Of a stretch of DNA of 64,000 nt, positions 12,188 through 23,225 are shown piece by piece (positions within the stretch are counted from its first letter, which is position 1; each line of letters opens with the position of its first letter). Origin of the DNA: Thuidium tamariscinum (lineage: Eukaryota; Streptophyta; Bryopsida; Hypnales; Thuidiaceae); the NCBI GenBank assembly GCA_947034885.2, contig OX344753.2:4774001-4838000 (forward strand), given 5' to 3'. A model generated the notes under the pieces. It saw nothing but the letters and a program-made list of their open reading frames with translations. It did not search any database and was not told the DNA's origin. The position numbers and the translations under genes are program-made.

Positions 12188-12367
12188 AAGTTAGGGTGAG
12201 TGAAAAAGCAACACGCGATGAGAGTCGAGGAGGCGGCAAGACCGGCGGCTAGGGTTAGGGTTACCATAAGTTGATTCAAGATTAGACACACTAACACGCT
12301 TAGACTACTGCTTTTGGAAAGTCCATCCGAACCTCGCTCACCTAGAGAACACGCGGAAAGTAGTTAC
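12188..12367 (+). other. LINE 5' UTR
   Basis: About 180 bp between the target duplication and the first in-frame ATG of ORF1. It includes two GGGTTA units that resemble telomeric repeat by chance. Would contain the internal promoter if the family uses one; no specific motif seen. Confidence 0.5.
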
Positions 12368-13750
12368 ATGAGGCAAGTTATGGCGCACGCGGAGAACACG
12401 GCAATAATGAAGGGACGGCAGCAGGCGCTAGGAGTGAGAGAGGACACTCACAGCACTACGAGTTGGGTCAACTGTCAAGGAAGGGACGTAGCGTCACGCA
12501 GCCCGAGAGGACAACAACGACAGATACCAGACCTGAACAAAGCATCCAGTGAGCTTCCCCCCATTAAAGACACGCGCGCCTCGACAGAAGGGGCGACCGG
12601 ACAAACAAGCAGCGAAGCCAAAGCATCACCCACTGAGGTACATGTGCCCGAGGAGGTAGATGTAGGACTGTCAAGTCAGGCGGAGAAGGTGATTGTTGAG
12701 TTCACGACAGAAGAGAGGAGTATAATACAGGCGCATAGAGACACTGCGAGAGATGTCACGATAATAGGTCAGATAGTCGGTCGATCACCCTCATTCAGAG
12801 ACCTTAACGCATGGGCTCGCGAAACGCTTCATATATCGCTAGAAAAAATTGTCTTACTAGGGAATGGCTACTTTGAGGCCACATTCTCAACAGAAGCAGG
12901 GGCTACATACGCCCTGGATGGGAAATATTACATTGGAGCTACAGAAGTTGTCATGGCGCGCTGGTCACCACTCTTCTCGCCTGAACAAGCGGAGTCCGCA
13001 GCTGAACTACGATACCCGATTTGGGTACAGATACAAGGTCTAGGAAAGCACCTTAGGAACACCAAATGCCTCCAAATCCTAGCTGCAAAGTTAGGGAAGG
13101 TGCTCAAAGTTGAAACTTTAGAATCCTACAGCTCCAAAACAGCAGGCTATAGGATCAAAATTCTCAGAGGAAACATCCATGATCTACCTACTACACTAGT
13201 TATACCAGGTGAGAACCCAGGAGAAGCAACGGAGCACGGACTACTGTTTAGTGGCTTACTAGACCAATGCCGCAGGTGTCGGAAGTTTGGGCACATAGCC
13301 AAACATTCTGACAAACCCAAAAACCCGAAGGAAGGGTGGACATACCAAGCTAAACAAAAGAAGGAGGACGGAAATGAAGGCTCAAACCCCCCATCCAAGG
13401 ACACGGCAAAAAACACGGCTGAAGACAACTCCACAAAAAAAAACCCAATGCAGTCAAGCGCCACGACAAGGAGGGTAGTAACCAGGGAAACAAGCTCACA
13501 CCGCACAACTCACACACCTCTTCATGAGGTTGAGACCAAACAAGGGACAGGGCGACTCCACACCAACAAGGGCAAACATTTGTCAACCAACATTGCGGAA
13601 CGTCAATGGATACAGAAAACAGCTCCAAGTGAATCAGCCAAGCGCCAATCTTGGGCGGACAAGGCAGAAGAAGACATGGACATCGACTTGGTGGAACCAG
13701 CACCAAGACATGAGACGATCAAGGAAACACAACCACCCAACGAGGATTAA
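12368..13750 (+). CDS. LINE ORF1, nucleic-acid-binding protein
   Basis: 460 aa from the ATG at 12368; the frame is open a little further upstream without an ATG. The middle region (from VTIIGQIVGRSPSFRDL through ARWSPLFSPE and YPIWVQIQGLGKHL) fits the DUF4283 fold seen in plant LINE ORF1 proteins, and CRRCRKFGHIAKH at about 13270-13308 is a zinc knuckle in which the last cysteine is replaced. The C-terminal part is basic and rich in K, T and S. ORF1 proteins coat the element RNA and chaperone target-primed reverse transcription. The following ORF starts 65 bp downstream in another frame. Confidence 0.8.
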   Translation: MRQVMAHAENTAIMKGRQQALGVREDTHSTTSWVNCQGRDVASRSPRGQQRQIPDLNKASSELPPIKDTRASTEGATGQTSSEAKASPTEVHVPEEVDVGLSSQAEKVIVEFTTEERSIIQAHRDTARDVTIIGQIVGRSPSFRDLNAWARETLHISLEKIVLLGNGYFEATFSTEAGATYALDGKYYIGATEVVMARWSPLFSPEQAESAAELRYPIWVQIQGLGKHLRNTKCLQILAAKLGKVLKVETLESYSSKTAGYRIKILRGNIHDLPTTLVIPGENPGEATEHGLLFSGLLDQCRRCRKFGHIAKHSDKPKNPKEGWTYQAKQKKEDGNEGSNPPSKDTAKNTAEDNSTKKNPMQSSATTRRVVTRETSSHRTTHTPLHEVETKQGTGRLHTNKGKHLSTNIAERQWIQKTAPSESAKRQSWADKAEEDMDIDLVEPAPRHETIKETQPPNED

Positions 13751-13815
13751 CAAATACGGACAACACAGCAACGCCAAATCCAATAGAGAACAGTGAATCA
13801 GGCGAGCAACTGCTA

Positions 13816-15003
13816 ATGACAATCCGGCCTCCAACTAGACAAGCTTCTATATACGTAGGCATAGTCAGAAGGAAAGGAGATATCACGCAACAGACTCCTC
13901 AGACTCCTCAGAATTCAAGCTCGATGCAGATATCCAGCGATCAACAACCACAACAAGGATACATGGAGGACGACGGCTCGCCGTTACCCACACACAACGC
14001 AGCTGGTTTACCAGATCTGGCGCTTTATCACTCAATAAACTATTCCGAAGGAGAAAGTCAGTATCACGGTCAAGCTTTAAACACGGTGGCCAGCTCAGAG
14101 ACCTATGAAGACACCCAAGAAGAGCAGGAGCAAAGGCAAGCACTGGAGGGAAGGCAGGACGCTGAGGAGATTGAATCCATGTTTGTCTGGCAGCAAACAA
14201 GAAATCGAAGGAAGAAGAAACCCCTACCAATGGGAGGAGTTGCCACAACACTCGCCACACCAACAAAAACCATCAGCAAAGGCAGCTATCACCAACAGAC
14301 CATGCCAAAGGAATTTTTCCTAGCCTTGGAAATTCCCATTCCAGCGCACCAACCACACTGGACCTGCAAAGTGACACCCTTATACGTTAGACACATTCCC
14401 GCTCCTAGATTAGGAACAGGAAGGCACACTACATACTACTTGGTGGATATAACTTCCAAACAACGGAAAGCGGTGCGTATCCATACAGTCACGTGGGACA
14501 CCACCACAACTACCTGGACACTAGAGCTAGCCAGGGAATACCTGCTTGACCAAACAGCAGAAGCCATGCGATCGATCATGTTACATGATAGGAAGTACTC
14601 TCCACTTCGACATTGGGCTGATGCAGCGTGGTTTGTCACCGAAATTGAAGATCAGAAGTGTTGCTTGATCATTCCATACATCGAGGTGGCTACGGACGAC
14701 ATCCGGGTACAAAGGCCAACCAATTATTCCTGGATGCAGTTACCAACCGCTTTAGTGCCAATGTCAGAAATTGCTATGAAAGGACATATTCATCACATCA
14801 CAATACCAGGGCCATTCACTTCAGACCTATTGGAGCAAGGCCTTATGGAGCAGGCACCTATTCCCGAGAACCGGCAACATCAGAAACGCAAGACAACGAC
14901 CATTCCGATTCACACGGAGATTCAACCAAATACATCCCCAACGTACATGACGGACGAAGAACGGGCGCAAAGCCAATTTGCAGAGCAATTGAATTTTGAA
15001 TAA
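13816..15003 (+). CDS. LINE second frame, function not recognised
   Basis: 395 aa from ATG to TAA. The N-terminal 120 residues are Q/E/S rich and probably disordered; the middle contains a compact-looking segment (ALEIPIPAHQPHWTCKVTPLYVRHI through WADAAWFVTEIED). I recognise no domain. It may be a separate ORF or the C-terminal half of ORF1 displaced by a frameshift, because the gap after ORF1 is only 65 bp. Its stop codon overlaps the ORF2 start as TAATG at 15001-15005, which suggests translational coupling. Confidence 0.6.
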   Translation: MTIRPPTRQASIYVGIVRRKGDITQQTPQTPQNSSSMQISSDQQPQQGYMEDDGSPLPTHNAAGLPDLALYHSINYSEGESQYHGQALNTVASSETYEDTQEEQEQRQALEGRQDAEEIESMFVWQQTRNRRKKKPLPMGGVATTLATPTKTISKGSYHQQTMPKEFFLALEIPIPAHQPHWTCKVTPLYVRHIPAPRLGTGRHTTYYLVDITSKQRKAVRIHTVTWDTTTTTWTLELAREYLLDQTAEAMRSIMLHDRKYSPLRHWADAAWFVTEIEDQKCCLIIPYIEVATDDIRVQRPTNYSWMQLPTALVPMSEIAMKGHIHHITIPGPFTSDLLEQGLMEQAPIPENRQHQKRKTTTIPIHTEIQPNTSPTYMTDEERAQSQFAEQLNFE

Positions 15004-15686
15004 TGAAGATGCCACTAACCTGTGTGAGTTATAATGTGCGCACCCTAGGACTCGGAAAGCAAGGAGTTCGAAAGAGAAGAGACATCAAGAACTACATCAA
15101 ATATGCCGATCCCAAACCAGAGGTCATCCTCTTGCAAGAAACCCACTTTGGAATCAAAGACTGCTTGGCCAACACATCACAAATACACCTCAAGGGAGGA
15201 GGACAATACTGGAATGAAGCAAAGTACTCAGCAGCTTCCGGAAGATACACATGGGGAATGGGTATCATTGTAGCAGAAAGGCTGGTTCCCCTCATTGAAG
15301 AACATGGGGTGCTTCTAAGTAGCAGGGCTCAATTCATTACCTTCCGCTTCTCACCTACAGTTAAGATTGGAGTGGTGAACATATACGGGTATAACCAACC
15401 TAAAGCACGAACACGCATGTGGCGACTCTTGGCACAATGTGATCTACCTTCAGCACATTGGATATGGGCAGGAGACTGGAACATGGTGGAACTCGACGCA
15501 GACAGATCAACGACATTCACTGGATCAGCTATAGCCTGCAATGAGCGCAGAGCTTGGAATGAATTCCTTCTAGAGCATGGTCTTAAGGACATATATCACT
15601 CGGAGGACTTCAACAAGACCACAACTAAACACTTCACTTGGCAAGGAATTCGCAACGCAGCACCGATTCTCTCTCGAATTGACTGA
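15003..15686 (+). CDS. LINE ORF2, endonuclease domain
   Basis: APE-type (exonuclease-endonuclease-phosphatase) domain that nicks the target DNA. Visible motifs: SYNVRTLG near the start, LLQETHF (catalytic Glu), GVVNIYGYN, WIWAGDWNMV (the GDWN signature) and, after the frame is cut by TGA at 15684-15686, GISDHAPVH (the SDH motif) in the same frame. ATG at 15003 overlaps the stop of the preceding frame (TAATG). The frame shows further stops at 15855 (TAG) and 16110 (TAA). Confidence 0.88.
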   Translation: MKMPLTCVSYNVRTLGLGKQGVRKRRDIKNYIKYADPKPEVILLQETHFGIKDCLANTSQIHLKGGGQYWNEAKYSAASGRYTWGMGIIVAERLVPLIEEHGVLLSSRAQFITFRFSPTVKIGVVNIYGYNQPKARTRMWRLLAQCDLPSAHWIWAGDWNMVELDADRSTTFTGSAIACNERRAWNEFLLEHGLKDIYHSEDFNKTTTKHFTWQGIRNAAPILSRID

Positions 15687-18600
15687 TTCTATACGTGCCA
15701 AGAAATTCTTAATCTAGGAGGCAACACCGGGGCCTGGCCAACCCTAACGGGCATCTCCGACCACGCACCTGTACATTGCCAGATAAACCAACTACTGCCC
15801 GCCCCTAGGAGACAATCCACATTCCACTCACAACTTTTACACTCTCCCGAAGGATAGGAATGCCTCAAAGCAACCTGGACAGCAGGCATTACAGACCAAC
15901 CAAGCGACACGTGGTCAGGCAAAGTACGAAGAGTAACCTTGCGCACGATGAAATGCAGCGATCAACTGAAGAGAAGAGACGTTGCGGAAAGGAAGAGAAG
16001 CTACAAAGACCAATATAGAGCACTCGAATTGGTGGAAGCCACCCTTCAAGCCAATTGGGAAGATGTCAACGCCAGACAAGCACTCAGCGCTGCCCAACAA
16101 ACGTTACACTAACTTCAAATGGCTAAACAAGACAAATGGAGATCCGAGTTAGATATCAAATGGAACGCAGTTGGAGATTCTTGCTCAAAAGAATTTTTTG
16201 AATTCTACTCTAAACACAGAACAAGGAAGTAGATTAAACAGATCAACCACGAAGGCACACTCACGAACGACCCCAACACGATTAAGAAGGCAATTACTAA
16301 CTTTTATACAGACTTATACGCCCTTGACCAGGATGTGGAGAACAACAACATTGCTCGGGAAAGGTGCCTAAATAGCGTTTCCAACATAGTCACGAGGGAA
16401 CAAAATCAACTACTCACGCAGGACATTTCTATAGAGGAAGTAAAGGCAGCACTGGACCAACTCCCGACCCATAAGGCGCCAGATGAAGATCGATTACCCA
16501 CGGAATTTTTCAAGAAGTTCATCAATCATACAGCACCGGCACTCTAGGAGCTAGCAGCAGAAATGAATCAGACGGATCAACTCCTGCCAAGCATCAAACA
16601 GGGAAAGATAGCTCTCATACCTAAGACTGGAGACCCGCAAACAATCTCCAACTATAGACCCATCACTTTATTTACTTAACACCACGTACAAGATACAGGC
16701 AAAGATTTTGGCAGCAAGATTGAAACCGTTGCTACCAAGCCTCATCAGGCCATCACAAACAAGATTTGTCCCTGGTCGCAGTATTCTTGACAACATCTTC
16801 GCACTTGAAGAATCAATGGAATGGGCTGTAGAATCCAAGCAAAATCTCGCCATCATGCTCCTGGACTTTGAGAAAGCGTTCAACCGAGTCAATTGGACCT
16901 TCCTACAGGCAGTCATGACAAAAATGGGATTTGACAGCACCTTCATCACCTGGACAACCTCGCTTTACCAAGGTGCTAACTCTACGGTCACAGTCAATGG
17001 CGAGAATAGTAAATCGTTCTCATTGGGACGGGTGGTAAGGCAAGGGTGCCCCCTGGCCCCCTACCTATACCTATTAGTGGCTGATGTGTTAGGTTATATG
17101 TTCCATGACCCCGCCTATGGAGTGCAGGGACTGAGATTACCGAATGAGAAGGACAATATCGAAATCCTCTTCGCAGATGACACTTCACTCTCATTGCTAG
17201 GCACTGACGAAAATTAAAATAGGGCTATGGTAGTTTTAAACCTATGCTGTACAGCTTCAGGTAGCAAGATCAACTGGAAGAAAACACACCTCATATGGGC
17301 CTCGTTGGAGGAACGATCATGGACATGGAGGGAGGAACTCGGCGCGATCTGGCTTCAAGAAGGACAAACATGCCGATACTTAGGCGTTCCCATGGGTTTC
17401 AGAGTACCTCAATCAATCCGCAACGAAAAAGTACTTACATTAGTCAGGGATGCCCTAATCTACTGGAGCACAAAGGCGCTCTTGCAAGCTGGGAGACTCC
17501 TGGTGGCCAATCAAGTAATTTTAGCTTCGCTATGGTATCTGGCTTCCACCGCAGACATAGGCTTAAAAACCCTAACCATAGCATAGGGACTAGTCAGAGA
17601 CTATTTATGGTCAGGCAGGAAAGAAGGTAAAACAAGAGCAAGGGTAGCGTGGAATGCGGCGGTGGCACCCTTACTACACGGTGAAATCAAGATTATAGAT
17701 CCTATTGCCCAAACGCAAGCCCTACTCACCAAATTCCTTATTAGGGGACTCCAAGAAGGAGAGGACACTTGGAAAACGTTATTACAGCACAGGGTGAACT
17801 CACTCAGACCTGCAGGAGCGGCAACATGGCCTCAAGGGAAACATTGGCTCATGACCGTCACTCGTATTAAACACAACGGCTCAGCCTTATGGGGAGCTGT
17901 CTGGAGGTCCTGGTGCACTGTGAGGATAGGAATCACGCAGACAGAACCCTACACCCCAGCTGAAATACTCCAACAACATCTATTCGACAATCCCTGGATC
18001 ACGAATCAGGACGACACACTGCTAGGATTTGAAAAAGAAAGTTGTTTTGCCAACTAGGTGAAGAAAGGCATTGAAACCATCCAGCACCTATGGGACTCGG
18101 AGAAGGAAGATTGGAGAACGTCACTTGACCTATTTCGACAGACCAAATCGAGGAAAACCAATGAACTTCGCGAGCTGGCTATCCAATCCATTCCCAAGAA
18201 ACCGAACCAAGGCCTCAACCCAACAGAAGGACATTGGGTCACAACGGACGAACAGGACGACCCCACACAAGTCTACCACATCACTAGAGTACAGCCAGAG
18301 GAGAGGACAACAGACGTCTACAACATCAAGGACAACTCGAGAGACCTAATCAAGACAGGCACGCTTCAGCTCTCGCCCTCAACCGTAATGCACCCAGTCA
18401 GAGTACAAGCCCGAAGCAGCAACAATACCGTTACATTTAACCCACCGCACCCAATCCCGGCAGGCATATCCATCTCTACATTCCAACCAACGCGAATCGT
18501 GAATCTCACCTGGGATCCTGGTGAATGGCGTTGGCGAAGAGCACATTCTGCACAGCAGCTTCACTTCTTCGAATATACCTCCAAGCAAGGATACCAATGC

Positions 18601-20132
18601 GCTCTCCAACATAAAATACAACCCTCCAAGTTTGACACACGCCTTCGATAGCAAGGTCTCTCGGATCGTGAGTGCAAACTCAAGCACCGTAGATTATGGC
18701 ACACTTGGCTTCCCCAAAAGGTAAGCACCTTCCTCTGGCTATTACATAATGAAGGCCTTCCTTTGGGTAGCTGGCTATCAAAGATGAACTGGGATGGGAC
18801 CTGCAAGCTATGTGTACCAGCACAATTAGAAACTACCTCGCACGCCTTTATCGAATGCCCAACGGTCAACCAAGCCTGGCTCCTATACAACAACCTTAGA
18901 CGCAAGCAAGGACTCCCAGTGCTACAGCTCACAACAGAGGATGTTCTGGAAGGCAATACACTTGCAGGGAACGGCTTGGAGCTCAAGAAATTCACCAACA
19001 CATGCTACGCTACATCAGATACACCCTAGGACTTACTTCGTTGTATGCTACTTAGACACATTTGGTGCCAGCGATGCCAAAAGGTGATGAGGAATGAAGA
19101 ATTTCACCTAGGGTCTGCACTTCATGCCGCCTGGAGGACGGTCATACAGATTGGAATAGCGTCATGGCGGCATCTCCTATAGGTATCACAACCTTCTCCC
19201 CAGAAGATCACAATGTTCAAGGCAGTGTGGATGTCTACCCCAACTTTTGGGACATTCATAGATAAACCGGAGTGGAATTTCCTGCCCACCAACGAATTCC
19301 TCCCTCTCCACATGGCCACAAGACCCTCAGCAACTCCCCCAAGACAGAGAGTGCCAACCCTCGACCCCATTCTAGCAACGATCAGCATCAGCCAAGCAAT
19401 TTCGGCTCTTGCGCAACAGGAAGACACGACCGACTTAATCTCACAGGGACATGAATCGATTGACCTTGGAGCCCCGCATCACACATGGATGACAACAATT
19501 CAGCAAGAAGAACACAGAGATTCCACACACGAAGCACTGCGCCCAGAAGTCACAACCTTCGATCCTAGGGCAGTTGCTGAAATCCAGGCGGCAAATATTC
19601 TTCGGGCCATCCTTCAGGATTTAGCACTCAACCCCGACCCACTCTCTGAGCTCAACAGCACTCCACCGAATCCGCATAGCAACCAAGACCAGGAGCTGCT
19701 TCACGTCCAAGACCAAGAGCTGCGCCAGGACCAGGAGCGGCATCACGAACAAGACCTGGAACTTCACACATCCGGGGGCCTCTGCAAAAGATTTTCGAAG
19801 TCCGAGCACACCACACCAGCTCTGACCAAGACCCCGATCACGCACATGGAAATGCTACCAACCACGAATGGGAGGACGAGGGCAAATCTTCCCCACTAGT
19901 TCCCGGCGACAATAACGCACAAATCCATCGCAGGAGAAGGGCGGCAGGAATCCAGGCAACCAAAATTCGACGACTCACTTAGGATCCGAACTCCAATTTC
20001 AACGCCCCAATCATCGCTGGACAAGTCTCCGAACACGTCTCCGAGTCTCCTCCTTGCCGATCCCCGATGCCGGACGACCTCGAACTTCAACAAGCGTTCA
20101 ACTACATCTACCGCGACCTGACAGGTGGCTAA
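15687..20132 (+). pseudogene. LINE ORF2 remainder: reverse transcriptase and C-terminal region, broken
   Basis: Reverse transcriptase motifs in order: KAPDEDRLPTEFFK, NYRPITL, SQTRFVPGRSILDNIF, LDFEKAFNRVNW, GCPLAPYLYLL and the catalytic FADD at 17170-17181. A zinc-binding region follows (CKLC..TSHAFIECP, about 18805-18860). One frameshift lies between 16548 and 16708; the sequence then stays in one frame to about 19800, interrupted by stops at 17215 (TAA), 17584, 18055, 18649 and 19027 (all TAG) and others, with a second frame change near 19800-19900. Most stops would derive from CAG or CAA by C-to-T change. The last part (19213-20132) is Q/D/H rich and unusual in length for a LINE ORF2. Confidence 0.85.
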
Positions 20133-20453
20133 TTTGCTCTGTTTCTGTGTTTTTAGGATTCTGGTACTAGCTTTGTTTTTTTGCCCTTGTTCTCTCTTCG
20201 CTTCCTCTTGCCTTCGGTTCAACTTTGGGGCCCTCCCTGTGCTTTTTTTGTCTCCTGGCTCAGTCCCGGACTCTCCCCGTTTGTTCTTCCTCCTCTCTCC
20301 TCACGCTCAGCCCCACGTTTCCCCCGCTGTGGATTCGCTGGTTCCGTTCCTTGTCCAATCTCGCCTCTGGGCATCCTCTCTCCCTGTCCCTTGGGGCGTG
20401 TACCTGCCTCCGGGCGTTTTTATCAGTAAAGCTCCACCCTTGATGGATCATCA
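20133..20453 (+). other. LINE 3' UTR
   Basis: T- and C-rich sequence after the last coding frame and before the 3' target duplication. It ends without a poly(A) tail. Confidence 0.6.
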
Positions 20454-20546
20454 TCCTCAGGTTCAAATTGTATATTTGAAATGGAACAAAAAGAATCCAA
20501 CAAATCATAAATCTCAGTGTGGTGCCTGCTTTTAAAACTGGATTAA

Positions 20547-20768
20547 CCCTGAAGCGTCTCAATCCTTTTTAGAATTTTCACACAATTTTGCTTATAGCTT
20601 TGTACAGATATATCATTTACCAAAATTTAATGAATTTGGTCCTTAAGGAAGGTTGTCTTTTCTAGATTCAAGTATTACATTTGATAAATGAGAAGTTAAT
20701 TGGATGAAACAGTGCCTCGAAGCCCTCTATTTCATCGTCCAGAATATGGACGTCAGAGCACTTCAGGG
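20547..20768. mobile_element. Short piggyBac-like MITE
   Basis: 222 bp with ends CCCTGAAG and CTTCAGGG, flanked by TTAA on both sides (20543-20546, 20769-20772). TTAA duplication plus CCC termini is the piggyBac signature. No coding capacity. Confidence 0.75.
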
Positions 20769-20772
20769 TTAA

Positions 20773-22026
20773 CTACTCTTGTGCTAGATTGAAGAGAGTA
20801 GGTGCTTCAATCCTATGTTGTGAGAAGGAAAATAGATTTCAGATAGATGCACCCTATAATTCTGTAAGTGCATCCAATGCCATCCTAATGCCATCCATCC
20901 ATTCATTTTGGAACTAGAATGTAGAAGGCCACATGATCTCTTATCACCTCACCCCGATCATGTATTCTCCTGGATTCTTGTTGTGAAATGAATGCATGGA
21001 TGGCATTTGGATGGCACTGGGTGCACAAATGGAATAGGGTGCAACAATCTTAACCCCTAAATGCCCAAGCCTTTTCAAGTGTGTTTTGACTATGAAAAAA
21101 GTGCATGAGCTTGTAGTCATCCCTAGTGAAGCAAATTGATTTTTTTCAAAATCTAACCGCATAGATGTTTAAAGAGCTTGTTTATTAATAAGTACACAAA
21201 TTTTGAGTACAAAATTGCATAGGAGTTGTGAGATTATAACAAGAGAAGAGTACATTTTCTATATTTAGTATATTGCCTTTTCCCACAATGTTTCTCAAAT
21301 TTGCATATAAAGTTTTTTGGGGATTGGAGGTGACATAAACAACTACAAAGAGTGTTAGCACACTAAAATGCATTTCTAAAAAACTTCATTTCACATGAAA
21401 AGCTATTAAATTAATTACACAATCCACCTTGCAATTGTTGAAATGCAATTATTTTTTATAAGTAGAAATTGAAAATAACTCCAAATCAATAGTTGCATGT
21501 TTAAATTTTCAATGGTGAATATCATGAAAACACTTTCCTCTTTCCATTGGAACCATTCTCAAAGCAAATCGATATGTACAATTTCTTAGATCTCAAATCA
21601 AGTGAAATTGCATAAAACTAGGAAATGAAGTAAAATTGGCAAGCTTTACACTTCACTTATGGTACATGTATGCCTTTGAAGACCTCTCAATAATCAAATA
21701 TGTACTTTTTACAGTGAAAAATGAAAGTTTTCAATAGTTAACTCTTAAAATTGTTCGATTTAAAAAAAAAATGGTCATAGGAATTTAACTGCCCATTCAG
21801 AATTGGGCCTGAAATTTAGATCGACCATATATGGTCAATTGAGTAGTTAGGGGGTAATCTCAAAACCTAGTTAAGGTAGCAACATTCATAACCCTTATTA
21901 TACCCATAACCATTTCCTCTAAAATTTTAGAAAATCTTGGAAAAATAATAGATGTAATTACAAGGATGTACTACATTTGAATATGAAACCCTGGTGTTGA
22001 TATTAGGTACATTCATAGTTGGCTCT
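20773..22026. other. AT-rich repeat-derived sequence, no gene
   Basis: Contains one isolated TTAACCCCTAAA terminus near 21049, probably an end of a decayed piggyBac-like copy. Short open frames only. Confidence 0.45.
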
Positions 22027-22030
22027 TTAA

Positions 22031-23221
22031 CCCCTAAAAGACCAAACTACGTTTTTAGGCAACATAGCAATTTTGGGTAGCTCATTATGAATGGAATTTT
22101 TATTTTATTTCTTTGAAATTCTTACATAACATGTATCTAAGGAGTACCTTTAACCCTTGAGCGCCCCAGAGACCAAAATCTGGCCTCTCCAATTTGAAAA
22201 ACTTTCTTGTTTGACTATTATAATCTTTTGCGTGGTATGGTCAAAGGACGTGTCCTTTTCTCCAAACCTCCAGGTCTTTCTTGACTACCAATCGGTACGG
22301 TTGGTTTATGTGGATTTCTTCTTAGAAGAAAGTTTGAGTGGAATGAGTTTGGAAAGGTTTGGATTTCAATGAATTTGCTCTAGGCACTCAGGGGTTAAGA
22401 CACAACAATTTTCATAACTTTTGACTACATGGTAAAAAAGTTATTGCATAATATGTGATTTTCTTTGATCTTTGGGCTGCTTGGGTAGCTCAAAAAACTT
22501 CTTCAAATTTTTTTATTTTAAGAAATAAAAATTTGAAATTGGTTTATTAGAATTTTGTCTAAGTGGAAAGATTTGAATCATTCCATTTTGATCAATGAGC
22601 CAAAAGTTATAAAGAGTTTTAGTTTGGGGTAGTTGGTGGGTAGTTATAGAATCTCTATTCTAGAAAAAAGTTTGAAATTCTATATTTAATTCAATTTCTT
22701 AATATTTTTAAACAAAAAACAAAGCATTGGGTGAAGATAGTTTATTAAAATATTACAACCATTGGGATTGGCACTTTTCACTTGCATAAATAAATTGTTC
22801 ACAATTTAGTATTTTGAAGTATTTTCTACTTCTTTCTACTTACTATTTTTTTCCTATATGTTGTATAATTCCAAATGGTTTGAAATTTTTTGAATATATA
22901 ACTAACTAGCATTGAAAAACGAATCCAAAGAGTAACCACCATTTTGAACATTTTTTCATACAAATGTGACCTTGGGAAGTGTAGCTGCCTGGATTTTTGC
23001 AGGGATAAAAAAAGAATTTTTAGCAATTTAAGTGTTAATATCTTGCAATCTACATGGTGGAAATTTTTGAAATTTTTTCTTCATCTTTTCAAACCACCTT
23101 AATACAAGATCCTTTAATTACATATGTCAAAAAATGTTTTTTTCCTAAAGTTTTGCACTTGTATTAGAAATCGCAATTTTGGAGTGTTTTTGGTGAAAAC
23201 ATAGTCAAAAACCTTTAGGGG
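22031..23221. mobile_element. Longer piggyBac-like non-autonomous element, copy 1
   Basis: Termini CCCCTAAAAGACC and AACCTTTAGGGG, flanked by TTAA (22027-22030, 23222-23225). It contains a nested shorter element (22154-22394). The body is closely related, in inverted orientation, to 24474-25419 and, more distantly, to 57067-57997. AT-rich, no transposase. Confidence 0.75.
22154..22394. mobile_element. Short piggyBac-like MITE nested in a longer one
   Basis: 241 bp, starts CCCTTGAGCGCC and ends GGCACTCAGGGG, with TTAA at 22150-22153 and 22395-22398. It lies inside 22031-23221. Confidence 0.7.
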
Positions 23222-23225
23222 TTAA

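Larger units (their letters stand above)
12188..20453 (+). mobile_element. Near full-length plant LINE (non-LTR retrotransposon)
   Basis: 8.27 kb flanked by a 16-bp perfect target duplication TCCTCAGGTTCAAATT (12172-12187, 20454-20469). Order: short 5' UTR, ORF1 (to 13750), a second frame (13816-15003), ORF2 with APE endonuclease (15003-15686), reverse transcriptase (about 16300-17600), a zinc-binding C-terminal region (about 18730-18900), a long C-terminal extension and a 3' UTR. The 3' end is TGATGGATCATCA directly before the duplication, with no poly(A) tail, unlike the truncated LINE at 3896-4371. ORF2 has several in-frame stops and at least one frameshift, so the copy is inactive. The DUF4283-like ORF1 with a zinc knuckle is typical of plant L1-clade elements. 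Confidence 0.93.

Noticed and set aside
12245-12265. Telomere-like GGGTTA repeats
   Set aside because: Only two units, located in the LINE 5' UTR.
13147-13834. Antisense frames of 90-127 codons across LINE ORF1 and ORF2
   Set aside because: They are shadows of the sense frame with no independent motifs.
20764-20772. CAGGGTT as another hAT end
   Set aside because: It is the right end of the TTAA-flanked 20547-20768 element; similarity to the giant hAT terminus is seven bases only.
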